Assembly: GCF_003332305.1 (NCBI RefSeq)
Contig: NZ_QOIO01000023.1
Coordinates: forward strand, 1-64,000
DNA from: Microvirga aerophila
GTDB taxonomy: Bacteria > Pseudomonadota > Alphaproteobacteria > Rhizobiales > Beijerinckiaceae
Reading direction: 5' to 3'
Length of the DNA: 64,000 nucleotides
The first letter of the stretch is position 1, and each line of letters begins with the position of its first letter. Shown piece after piece: positions 8,059 through 15,880 of the stretch. The notes under the pieces are model-generated. The model was not told where the DNA came from and ran no database searches. It saw only the letters and a program-made list of their open reading frames with translations. The position numbers and the translations under genes are program-made.

Positions 8059-9012
8059 TCATCGCAGTTTCGGGTTCAGTGCGTCTCTCAGCCAATCTCC
8101 CAGGAGATTGATGGCGAGGACGAGGAGCGCCAGCGCGATGCCCGGAAACGCCACAATCCACCATTCGCCCGAGAACAGGTAATTGTTGCCGATGCGGATC
8201 AGCGTGCCAAGGGACGGCATTGTCTCAGGCATGCCGGTGCCGAGGAACGACAGGGTCGCCTCGGTGATGATCGCCAGCGCGAGGTTGATGGTGGCGATGA
8301 CCAGGACCGGTCCCATGACGTTGGGCAGGATATGCCGGAACATGATGACCGGAGCCGGCAGGCCGATGAGGCGTGCGGCCGCGATGTAATCCTTGTTCTT
8401 CTCCACCATCACCGAGCCGCGAACCGTTCGGGCGTACTGCACCCAGAAGCTCAGGCCGATGGAGAACACCAGGACCGAGAGGGTCGTCGCCGGATCCAGC
8501 TGGCCTCCGAGGACAGCCTTCACGACTCCGTCCACCAGAAGGGCGATCAGAATGGCCGGAAAGGTCAATTGGACATCGGCGACGCGCATGATGATGGCAT
8601 CGACCGTCCCACCCAGGTACCCCGCCACGAGGCCGAGCGCGATGCCGAGGGTCGCCGAGAACGCGACCCCCAGAAAGCCCACGAGCAGCGAGATGCGAAG
8701 CCCGTAGAGGATCGCCGAGAATATATCGCGACCTTGCTCGTCCGAGCCGAGAAGAAATGGGGTTTGGCCTTCCGCGTCCCAGATCGGCGGCAGCCGGCTG
8801 TTCAGGAGATCGAGCTGTGCAGGATCGAAGGGATTTTGAGGCGCCAGCACTCCCGCCAGGATGGCGACAGCCAAAAACAGGAGGGTCAGGAAGGCGGCCG
8901 CCATGGTGAGCTTGGAGCGTTTGAAGCTCGCCCAGACGTCGCTGTCGAGAAAACGGCCGGCCCAGGTGGTTGGTCCAGACGCTGTGGGCGCCGCTTGGAG
9001 TGCATCCGTCAC
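8059..9012 (-). CDS. Peptide-type ABC transporter permease (DppC-like)
   Basis: A 317-residue inner-membrane permease. It begins with a cytoplasmic N-terminal tail, a first membrane helix (about residues 38-58), a periplasmic domain with FLLGSDEQGRD, which is diagnostic of DppC/OppC, and then five helices with the EAA-loop region (AARLIGLPAPVIMFRHILPN around the coupling helix). The GTG start has an AGGAG site upstream. It is co-transcribed with the DppB-like permease, 10 bases apart. Confidence 0.93.
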   Translation of the reverse strand: MTDALQAAPTASGPTTWAGRFLDSDVWASFKRSKLTMAAAFLTLLFLAVAILAGVLAPQNPFDPAQLDLLNSRLPPIWDAEGQTPFLLGSDEQGRDIFSAILYGLRISLLVGFLGVAFSATLGIALGLVAGYLGGTVDAIIMRVADVQLTFPAILIALLVDGVVKAVLGGQLDPATTLSVLVFSIGLSFWVQYARTVRGSVMVEKNKDYIAAARLIGLPAPVIMFRHILPNVMGPVLVIATINLALAIITEATLSFLGTGMPETMPSLGTLIRIGNNYLFSGEWWIVAFPGIALALLVLAINLLGDWLRDALNPKLR

Positions 9013-9022
9013 GGGGATCTCC

Positions 9023-10003
9023 TCACGTTGGCTGCCGGATGGTGGTGCGCAAGCGCGGGTCCACCACCGTATAGAGGATGTCGACGGCCAGATTGATAGC
9101 CACGAAGATTAGCGCGACCAGCATCAGGTAGGCCGCCATGATCGGGATATCCACGTTCTGCACGGCCTGCACGAAGAGCAGGCCCATTCCCGGCCATTGA
9201 AACACCGTCTCGGTGATGATCGCGAAGGCGATGACCGAGCCGAACTGGAGGCCCACGATGGTGATGACCGGCACGAGGGTGTTCTTCAAGGCATGTCCGA
9301 AATGGATGGCGCGGGTCGTCAGCCCCCTGGCCCTGGCGAACTTGATGTAGTCCGTGCGCAGGACTTCCATCATCTCGGCCCGAACGATGCGCATGATCAG
9401 GGTCATCTGGAACAACCCGAGGGTGATCGACGGCATGATGAGGGCTTTGAGGCCGGAGACCGTCAGGAGCCCCGTGGACCACCAGCCGATCTGCACCGTG
9501 TCCCCTCGCCCGTAGGACGGAAGCCAGCCGAGGGTCACGGCGAAAAGATAGATGAGAAGAATGCCGATCAGGAATGTCGGCAGCGATATGCCCACCAGCG
9601 AGACCGTCTGGAAGACTTTCGTCAGAAAGCTGTCCCGCCTCAGGCCGGAATACACCCCCATCAGCACGCCGAACACCGTGGAGAAAATCGTGGCGCAGAT
9701 CGCCAGTTCGAGGGTCGCCGGCATGCGCTCGGCCAGGAGATCGGAGACAGGCTGACGGAACTGATACGAGACCCCGAAATCGCCCTGGATGGATTGGGCC
9801 AGGTACCGCACGAACTGCACCGGAACCGGATCGTCCAGCCCGAGGGAGCGGCGCACCTGTTCCCGCTCCGCCGCAGGCGTATCGAGGGAGACGATCTGGT
9901 TGACCGGATCGCCGGCGAACCGAAACATCGCGAAAGCGATGATCCCGACGGCCAGAAGAACGCCGATGGCCTGCAAGGCTCGTCGGATGGTGAAAGCAAG
10001 CAT
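9023..10003 (-). CDS. Peptide-type ABC transporter permease (DppB-like)
   Basis: A 326-residue inner-membrane permease starting MLAFTIRRALQAIGVLLAVG, the standard DppB/OppB opening helix. Further marks are the LGLDDPVPVQFVRYLAQSIQGDFGVSY segment (read around GDFGVSY), and the EAA-type loop YIKFARARGLTTRAIHFGHALKN (around ARGL). About six helices are visible. It lies 114 bases downstream of the binding-protein gene; that gap holds a 7-bp inverted repeat (CCTCGGG/CCCGAGG), which could lower expression of the permease relative to the binding protein. Confidence 0.93.
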   Translation of the reverse strand: MLAFTIRRALQAIGVLLAVGIIAFAMFRFAGDPVNQIVSLDTPAAEREQVRRSLGLDDPVPVQFVRYLAQSIQGDFGVSYQFRQPVSDLLAERMPATLELAICATIFSTVFGVLMGVYSGLRRDSFLTKVFQTVSLVGISLPTFLIGILLIYLFAVTLGWLPSYGRGDTVQIGWWSTGLLTVSGLKALIMPSITLGLFQMTLIMRIVRAEMMEVLRTDYIKFARARGLTTRAIHFGHALKNTLVPVITIVGLQFGSVIAFAIITETVFQWPGMGLLFVQAVQNVDIPIMAAYLMLVALIFVAINLAVDILYTVVDPRLRTTIRQPT

Positions 10004-10117
10004 TCGCTAATCCACGATCGCGTGACCTCGGGGCCGGAATGGCACCCGAGGGCATCTTCGAGAAGAATGTCCCGAACACCGCATGCGCGACGTCCGGGAC
10101 GAGCGATCCGGCGCAGA

Positions 10118-11713
10118 CTACTCTTTCTTGGCCCAGTAGAGCAGGACGGAGTTGTCGGCCCGCTGGCTGAGCTTCACCTTGTTCGAAACACCCCAGGCCA
10201 AGGCCTGCTGGTGCAGCGGAATGTAGCCGTAGTCGTTGACCGTGATCTGGAACGCTTCCTTGATCATCTGGTCGCGCTTGGCCTTGTCGGTCTCGACGAG
10301 GATCTTGTCGGTCAGCTCGTCGTGCTTCTTGTTGCAGTAGTTGCCGAGGTTGGACTCACCGCGCGAGGATTGCGGATTGTCCCGGCAGCCTTCGATGTCG
10401 TGCAGCACGTTGTGGCTGTCGAAGGTGCCCGGGGTCCATCCCAGGAGGTAGAACGAAGTATTGTAGTTGCCTGCCTTCAGGACCTTTCCGAAGTATTGAG
10501 CCTTCGGCTGCGCCATGAGGTTCACCTTGATGCCGGCGCGGGCCAGCATGCTGACGACGGCCTGACAGATCGCCTCGTCATTGACATAGCGGTCGTTCGG
10601 GCAGTCCATGCCGACTTCGAACCCATTCGGATACCCGGCGTCGGCGAGCAGCTTCTTGGCGCCCTCGAGGTCATACTTCGGACGCTCGAAATCCTTCGAG
10701 AAGGTGAACAGCTCCGGCGCAATCATGAGGGCGGACGGCGTCGCCAGGCCGCGCATGACGCGAGACTTGATGGTCTCGATGTCGATAGCCTTGAAGAAGG
10801 CTTCACGAACCTTGGGGTCCTTGAACGGGTTCTTGCCCTTCACGTTCGAGAACAGCAGTTCGTCGCGGGTCTGGTCCATGCCCAGGAAGATCGTGCGCAG
10901 CTCGGGCCCCGACAGCACCTTTGCGTTTGCGCTGCTGTTGACCCGCTGGATGTCCTGCAGCGGAACCGGCTCGATCACGTCGACCTCGCCGGAGAGCAGC
11001 GCCGCGACGCGGGTGGCGTCCGAGCCGATCGGCGTGAAGACGATCTCATCGAGGTTGTGCTCGGCCTTGTCCCACCATTCCTTGTTGGACTTGAAGACGG
11101 TCTTCACGCCCGGCTGGTGGCTTTCGATCTTGAACGGGCCGGTGCCGTTGGCGTTGAGAGCCGCGTAGCTCGGGGTCGTGGCGGAGGCGGGGGTCGGCCC
11201 CGTCGCATTGTTCGCCTCGGCCCATTCCTTGTCCAGGATATACCAGGTATCCCACTGGGAGTTCAGGATCGGGTTGGGGGATTTGAGCTTCACGTCGATG
11301 GTGTGATCGTCCACCTTCACGAACTCGGCGTTCGTCGGCACACGGGTCTGGAAGTTGGACCCCTGCGCCCTCACCCGGTTCGCCGAGAAGATCACGTCGT
11401 CGGCATTAAAGGCGTTGCCATTGTGGAACTTGACGCCCTTGCGCAGGAAGAAGCGCCAGGTCAGGCCGTCCTCGCTGATTTCCCACCGCTCGGCCAGGCT
11501 TGGCTGAATGGCCAGATCCTTGCCGCGCCTGGTGAGCCCTTCATAGACGTGCCCGAGATGGGCGTTCGTGGTCGTCTCGTTCACCGTATAGGGATCGAGC
11601 GACTTGAGATCGCCTTGGTTGGCGTATCGGAGGGTGACAGCCATGGCTGGCAGGGCCGAGCCCGCCAGAAGAATGGCGGCAGTGGCCGCTAGAAATGTCG
11701 GACGGATCGTCAT
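10118..11713 (-). CDS. Peptide-type ABC transporter substrate-binding protein (SBP family 5, DppA-like)
   Basis: A 531-residue periplasmic binding protein. It has a Sec signal peptide (TFLAATAAILLAGSALPAMA, cleavage after AMA) and the family-5 features: TLRYANQGDLKSLDPYT at the mature N-terminus and the YEGLTRR...LAERWEISEDGLTWRFFLRKGVKFHNG region. Length is normal for the family. The ATG at 11713 is preferred over a GTG at 11731 because GGAGAAAG lies eight bases before it. It heads the five-gene dpp-like operon. An ArgE-like deacylase lies directly upstream on the same strand, so the solute may be an N-acylated amino acid or a peptide; this is inference. Confidence 0.93.
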   Translation of the reverse strand: MTIRPTFLAATAAILLAGSALPAMAVTLRYANQGDLKSLDPYTVNETTTNAHLGHVYEGLTRRGKDLAIQPSLAERWEISEDGLTWRFFLRKGVKFHNGNAFNADDVIFSANRVRAQGSNFQTRVPTNAEFVKVDDHTIDVKLKSPNPILNSQWDTWYILDKEWAEANNATGPTPASATTPSYAALNANGTGPFKIESHQPGVKTVFKSNKEWWDKAEHNLDEIVFTPIGSDATRVAALLSGEVDVIEPVPLQDIQRVNSSANAKVLSGPELRTIFLGMDQTRDELLFSNVKGKNPFKDPKVREAFFKAIDIETIKSRVMRGLATPSALMIAPELFTFSKDFERPKYDLEGAKKLLADAGYPNGFEVGMDCPNDRYVNDEAICQAVVSMLARAGIKVNLMAQPKAQYFGKVLKAGNYNTSFYLLGWTPGTFDSHNVLHDIEGCRDNPQSSRGESNLGNYCNKKHDELTDKILVETDKAKRDQMIKEAFQITVNDYGYIPLHQQALAWGVSNKVKLSQRADNSVLLYWAKKE

Positions 11714-11866
11714 TGATGTGTCTTTCTCCACTGGAAGTCCCGCGTCGTTGCGCGGTTTTTTATTTCGGAAGCCTACACGTTTACCGGCAGTTCCTCCTCG
11801 GACCGGAAGGTTAGGCAGGAAAGGGCCTCAGGGTCTAGTCCCGACGTGAACCTACGTGATCAGCAT

Positions 11867-13021
11867 TTAGGCACAGAGCTCGCCGATCAGGCGGCGCAGC
11901 ACCCGCTCTCCGGCCTCGAATTCGCTGGTTTCGATATATTCGTCCGGCTGATGGGCTTGAGCGATGTCGCCCGGCCCGCAGACCACAGTCGACCAGCCGA
12001 CCCTTTGAAAAATCCCGGCTTCCGTCCCATAGGACACCACGTGGCTTCCATTGTCCCCCGTCAGCCGGCGCATCAGTCTCTCCGCCGCGCCGTCCGTTTC
12101 CGGTCGAAGGCCCGGAACCTCGGCAACGAGCTCGACCGCAATACCCGCCTCGGGGATGACGGCTTTTATGCGAGGCTCGATAACGTCGCGGATATAGGCG
12201 CGGTAGCGCTCCAGGTATTCCTCAGGACTTTCGGTCGGAATGGTCCGGATATCGCTGAAAAACCATGCGGAGGATGAAACGATGTTAGCGGCGCTGCCGC
12301 CCACCATCATTCCGCAATGCAGCGTCGTATAGGGTGGCTCGAAGGGGTTGGAGGAATCGACCCGGCGCTTGTTCTCCTCCATGGCGTCCTCGTGCCAAGT
12401 GATGAGGCGCGCGGCGTTCATGACCGCACTCACCCCCTGGTCGATCCGGCTCGAATGGACCGCATAGCCTGTCACCTCGGTGCGCAGCTGTACGGAAGCC
12501 TTGTGTCCGGTCACCACCGCGTGCCGAGTCGGCTCCCCTACGATGACGGCGGAGGGATTCGGAATTGTCTCGGCCATGGCCCGAACCATCGAGGGCGCAC
12601 CCCGGCACGCGATCTCCTCGTCGTAAGACAAGGCGATATGAACCGGCCGCTGCAGGGGGGCCTGAACCATCTCCGGCACGAGAGCCAGAACAAGGGCATC
12701 AAAGCCCTTCATGTCAGTGGTGCCGCGACCGTAGAGGCGGCCATTCCTCTCCGTGAGGGTCCAGGGGTCGCTGGACCAGGCCTGACCCTCGACCGGTACG
12801 ACGTCGGTATGTCCGGACAGCACGATGCCTCCTTCGACCCGGGGCCCGATCGTGGCATAGAGGTTGGCCTTGTCGCCCTCAGGGTTCATGACCAGATGGC
12901 TCTCGACCCCATGGCTCTTCAGCCCATCCCGGCAGAAGTGAATAAGATCGAGATTGCTGCTCGTGGAGACACTCGGGAAGGCAATCAAACGCGCGAGCAT
13001 TTCGCGAGGCGACAGGGACAT
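11867..13021 (-). CDS. argE: Acetylornithine deacetylase-like M20 metallo-hydrolase (ArgE)
   Basis: A 384-residue cytoplasmic di-zinc amidohydrolase of the M20/ArgE family. Metal-binding and catalytic motifs are visible: SGHTDVVPV with the first His and Asp, GRGTTDMKG with the bridging Asp, and YDEEIACRG with the catalytic Glu-Glu pair. ArgE itself removes acetate from N-acetylornithine, but close paralogues in peptide-transporter clusters act on other N-acylated amino acids. It is read in the same direction as the dpp-like operon, 153 bases upstream of it, and is divergent from ridA. The ATG at 13021 has AAGG upstream. A role in processing an imported N-acyl compound is likely but unproven. 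Confidence 0.85.
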   Translation of the reverse strand: MSLSPREMLARLIAFPSVSTSSNLDLIHFCRDGLKSHGVESHLVMNPEGDKANLYATIGPRVEGGIVLSGHTDVVPVEGQAWSSDPWTLTERNGRLYGRGTTDMKGFDALVLALVPEMVQAPLQRPVHIALSYDEEIACRGAPSMVRAMAETIPNPSAVIVGEPTRHAVVTGHKASVQLRTEVTGYAVHSSRIDQGVSAVMNAARLITWHEDAMEENKRRVDSSNPFEPPYTTLHCGMMVGGSAANIVSSSAWFFSDIRTIPTESPEEYLERYRAYIRDVIEPRIKAVIPEAGIAVELVAEVPGLRPETDGAAERLMRRLTGDNGSHVVSYGTEAGIFQRVGWSTVVCGPGDIAQAHQPDEYIETSEFEAGERVLRRLIGELCA

Positions 13022-13103
13022 GGGACAAACCTTGATTAAGCGGAGGCCAGCATCCAACCCTGGACGGCAAGCGGTCAAGCTGCATTTGTCGTCATGACCT
13101 GCA

Positions 13104-13127
13104 CAAGATCTGTTGCAAGATCTGTTG
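13104..13127. repeat. Exact tandem duplication of a 12-base unit in the argE-ridA divergent promoter region
   Basis: CAAGATCTGTTG occurs twice head to tail (13104-13115 and 13116-13127), midway between two divergent starts. The tandem arrangement could be a slippage product or a pair of direct-repeat binding sites for a regulator of both operons. Confidence 0.8.
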
Positions 13128-13180
13128 ACGGACGCCATCCGCCCAACAATGATCGGCCGCCCTTCACCACGTCCCGCATC

Positions 13181-13576
13181 ATGGCGCGCAAATCAGTTCT
13201 CACGTCCCAGGCTGCTCCTCCGGCGGGCGCATATTCCCAAGCCGTTTCGGCCGGCGATTTTGTCTTCGTATCGGGACAATTGCCGCTCGATCCGAACGGT
13301 GCACTCGTGGGAGCTGGCGACATCAAGGCTCAAACGCGGATAGTGCTGCACAACATGGCGGCTATCCTGCGCGAAGCAGGATCATCCCTAGATGATGTGG
13401 TGAAAACCACTGTTTTCCTGACCAGTCTCGACGACTTTCCGGGAATGAACGAGATCTACGCGGCCACTTTCGCGCCGCCCTACCCTGCGCGCTCGACGGT
13501 CGAGATCGGCCGGCTTCCCCATGGCATGCTCCTTGAGATCGAATGCATCGCAACCGCCCAACGGAAAACCACATGA
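13181..13576 (+). CDS. RidA/YjgF-family enamine/imine deaminase
   Basis: A 131-residue small trimeric protein that hydrolyses reactive enamines such as 2-aminoacrylate to keto acids. Family marks are YSQAV near the N-terminus, VFVSGQLPLDP, the active-site Arg in YPARSTVEIGRLP and the Glu in LEIECIA. The start at 13181 follows the usual family length. Its stop overlaps the start of a threonine/serine dehydratase (ATGA), which generates exactly the enamine intermediates RidA removes, so the pair forms a functional unit. Confidence 0.93.
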   Translation: MARKSVLTSQAAPPAGAYSQAVSAGDFVFVSGQLPLDPNGALVGAGDIKAQTRIVLHNMAAILREAGSSLDDVVKTTVFLTSLDDFPGMNEIYAATFAPPYPARSTVEIGRLPHGMLLEIECIATAQRKTT

Positions 13577-14544
13577 CCGCTTTTGACGTGACCCTGGCCG
13601 ACATCGAAGCCGCTCGCGCCCGCATCGCCGGAAAGGTCCGGCGGACCCCCACCTTCGACAGCCTCGACGTCTCGGCGTGTCTCGGCCGGCGCACCGTTCT
13701 GAAGCTGGAATCCTTGCAGATGGCCGGCTCCTTCAAGGTGCGAGGTGTTTTCAACAAGGTCATGACGATGAGCGACGCGGAGCGCGAGCGAGGCCTTGTA
13801 ACCGTATCAGGCGGCAATCATGCCATTGCGGTGGCGAATGTGGCAGGAACGCTCGGAATCGACGCCCTGGTGCTGATGCCCAAGGTGACGCCCCAGTTCA
13901 ACGTAGACCTGACATTGAAGCTCGGCGCCCGTGTGGAACTGTGTGACGATGCGGCGGAAGCCTTCGCCAAGGCAGAGGCTTACCAGACAGAAGGCAAAGT
14001 TTTCGTCCACCCCTATGACGACCCGGCCATCATCGCGGGGCATGGCACCTTGGGCCTCGAGTTACTGGACGACGTTCCCGATCTCACTCACGTTTTCGTG
14101 TCGATCGGCGGCGGCGGCTTCATGGCCGGTGTGGCGGCTGCTCTAAAGGCGAAGCTGCCCTCCGTTGCGGTCTACGGGGTCGAAACCGTGGGAGCGCCGA
14201 CGATGACCGAAGCGCTCAAGGCAGACCAACCTGTGACGATCCGGGCCACGTCGGTCGCCCGCACCCTCGGGGCCCCATTCGCCACCCCTCGCACCCTATC
14301 GGCCGCGAAGCTCTTCCTGGAAGAGATCGTGCTCGTGGAGGATCCGCCGATGATCGCCGACCTGAATTGGCTCCTCCAGACCGAGAAGGTGCTGACCGAG
14401 CCGGCTGCGGCCTGCGTACTGACCGCAGCCCAGCGCATCGCGCCGTCATTGCCCGAAGACAGCGTGGTCGGCCTCGTCCTCTGTGGCTCCAACGTGTCCC
14501 TCAATGACCTGGACATGTGGCGCCGGGAGTTGGTCAAGGCATAG
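13573..14544 (+). CDS. Threonine/serine dehydratase-like PLP enzyme
   Basis: A 323-residue fold-type II PLP enzyme. The Schiff-base lysine is K55 in GSFKVRG, the substrate loop is SGGNHA (79-84), and a glycine-rich phosphate loop SIGGGGFMAG lies near residue 180. There is no C-terminal ACT regulatory domain, so it resembles catabolic (TdcB-like) or serine racemase-type enzymes more than biosynthetic IlvA. Family chemistry is deamination of threonine or serine to 2-oxobutyrate or pyruvate through enamine intermediates. It is translationally coupled to ridA. Confidence 0.88.
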   Translation: MTAFDVTLADIEAARARIAGKVRRTPTFDSLDVSACLGRRTVLKLESLQMAGSFKVRGVFNKVMTMSDAERERGLVTVSGGNHAIAVANVAGTLGIDALVLMPKVTPQFNVDLTLKLGARVELCDDAAEAFAKAEAYQTEGKVFVHPYDDPAIIAGHGTLGLELLDDVPDLTHVFVSIGGGGFMAGVAAALKAKLPSVAVYGVETVGAPTMTEALKADQPVTIRATSVARTLGAPFATPRTLSAAKLFLEEIVLVEDPPMIADLNWLLQTEKVLTEPAAACVLTAAQRIAPSLPEDSVVGLVLCGSNVSLNDLDMWRRELVKA

Positions 14545-14598
14545 CCCTAGCGGTCCTAGCGGGACAGTGGATCAAAAAGTTTCCTTGAAGAGCCGGAG

Positions 14599-14625
14599 AC
14601 CGGGGTTGGGACGTCACCCGGTTTT
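14599..14625 (+). terminator. Probable weak intrinsic terminator after the dehydratase
   Basis: ACCGGG (14599-14604) pairs with CCCGGT (14617-14622) and is followed by three more T residues. It lies 55 bases after the dehydratase stop in the right orientation. Confidence 0.4.
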
Positions 14626-14646
14626 CCTGCCTTTCCTGAGACGTTC

Positions 14647-15024
14647 CTAAAATTTTCTCCGAAGTCGCTCGATCGCATCACGATGCGCGCGAGGGTCCAC
14701 GTCGAACTCGGCTGCGAGGCGCTGTATCTCGGCCTCCCGCTCCTCCGGAGACAATTTAGGACTAAGGTTGGACACCTGGGCTACGAATGAAGCGCCCGCC
14801 AGAACAGGATCGCGCCGCATTGCGGTTTGTTCCCGTTCCTTTTTCGAGCGTGCCTGACGCTCCTTGTAAGTATCGAACGGACCGAGCGCTCGCAGCGCCC
14901 TGTTTCGCAGAGCAACGGCCGGAAGCTCATGCTCCTGGGCGATGTCGGCAATTGCCTGCTCCGCATCCTCGCCAGCCATGATGGCTTGAGCAACTTCTTC
15001 AATGGCGGGAATAAATGCGTCCAT
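14647..15024 (-). CDS. Hypothetical protein, 125 residues, charged helical
   Basis: I do not recognise a named domain. The protein is soluble and strongly charged, starting MDAFIPAIEEVAQAIMAGED, with a basic central part (YKERQARSKKEREQ) and a C-terminal helix ending RLRRKF. No membrane segment or signal is visible. An AAGAGA stretch lies just upstream of the ATG. It is convergent with the dehydratase gene. The pattern suggests a conserved small cytoplasmic protein of unknown role. Confidence 0.6.
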   Translation of the reverse strand: MDAFIPAIEEVAQAIMAGEDAEQAIADIAQEHELPAVALRNRALRALGPFDTYKERQARSKKEREQTAMRRDPVLAGASFVAQVSNLSPKLSPEEREAEIQRLAAEFDVDPRAHRDAIERLRRKF

Positions 15025-15272
15025 TTCATTCTCTTTCTTATTGACTTCTTTCTATCCAACGAGCATTCGATAGATCGGTTCGCACAGCCCATGCAGCGAC
15101 GTTCCACTGACCGGACAAGCATGTTCAAGTCAAAAACAATCGGCGTGATGGCCGAGGAACTTGCTCCGCCCGACTTCCCTCGCCACACCTGCTAATTTGT
15201 CGCGATGCCATGGCTCCGGCAAAGTGATATCGGCCGATCATATTCTCCGAATCTGGCGCGAAAGGTGCGGTC

Positions 15273-15689
15273 GTGAAGCTAGCGGCCCTTGGACTCGTTT
15301 TGATCACCTTGATCGCGCCTTCGAGCGCTCGCGCTGATGAAAATCTCGTCGCGAAACGCGAGGTGTGCCGTCAGGAAGCGAAGGCGCGCATTGCGCCGAA
15401 GACGAAGATCGCGGTCGATGAGTACCGGCGTATCGTGGAACGGCGGAACGCACATGTCAGCGAGTGCATGACGCGTGCTTTCGTCGTCCGCAAAGACCCA
15501 CCCCCGTCGCCGAAGCCGACCCAACAAGAGCTGAGGCAGGCGCAAAGAAACATTGTCCTTGTCCATGTCAGGAAGAAGGATTCCCGCTGGACGACCGGCA
15601 GCATCAAGCAGCGCGCAGCAACAAAACCCTCCCTGAAATCGTCTGCTCGCACGCGAGTGAAATACCCGGTTCGCCGGAAAAGACGGTAA
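15273..15689 (+). CDS. Small secreted basic protein, hypothetical
   Basis: A 138-residue protein with a clear Sec signal peptide (MKLAALGLVLITLIAPSSARA, cleavage after ARA) and a GTG start. The mature part has two cysteines (CRQEAKARI and SECMTRA) about 35 residues apart, spaced as in small periplasmic disulfide proteins, and a very basic tail (VKYPVRRKRR). No family is recognised. It stands alone between a convergent hypothetical gene upstream on the other strand and serA. Confidence 0.6.
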   Translation: MKLAALGLVLITLIAPSSARADENLVAKREVCRQEAKARIAPKTKIAVDEYRRIVERRNAHVSECMTRAFVVRKDPPPSPKPTQQELRQAQRNIVLVHVRKKDSRWTTGSIKQRAATKPSLKSSARTRVKYPVRRKRR

Positions 15690-15880
15690 AGCGACAGGCG
15701 ACGCAAGCCTGATGTACCTTCGCCTGCGCCACTGTCACCGGGACGGGTCCTGAGGCTGGATCACGCCCTTCGGAGGCAGCGAGGCGGAATCGCTAAGGTC
15801 TGGCACCGCGATGCGAGTTGCCCTAAGACTCCCCGAGTCTGCAACCGGGCACCCTCGCGCCACAGCCTTCATAGAGCATC

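Noticed and set aside
9197-11692. 831-codon open frame on the plus strand
   Set aside because: It lies antisense to the DppB-like permease and the binding-protein gene, both of which have complete family motifs. It is rich in His, Arg, Gly and Asp as expected of a shadow frame in GC-rich DNA, and has no recognisable domain.
11738-11763. CCGCG-loop-CGCGG stem with six T residues on the plus strand
   Set aside because: It looks like a terminator but no plus-strand gene precedes it; genes on both sides are on the minus strand, where the T-run is on the wrong side.
15055-15085. Possible EcfG promoter for the minus-strand gene at 14647-15024
   Set aside because: Reads CGAAC-N16-CGTT on the minus strand, with a mismatch in the first base of the essential GGAAC box; too weak to list.
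15700-15790. Cobalamin-riboswitch-like GCCACTGT stretch before serA
   Set aside because: Only one short element matches; the rest of the conserved core and its order are missing, and serA is not a usual B12 target.
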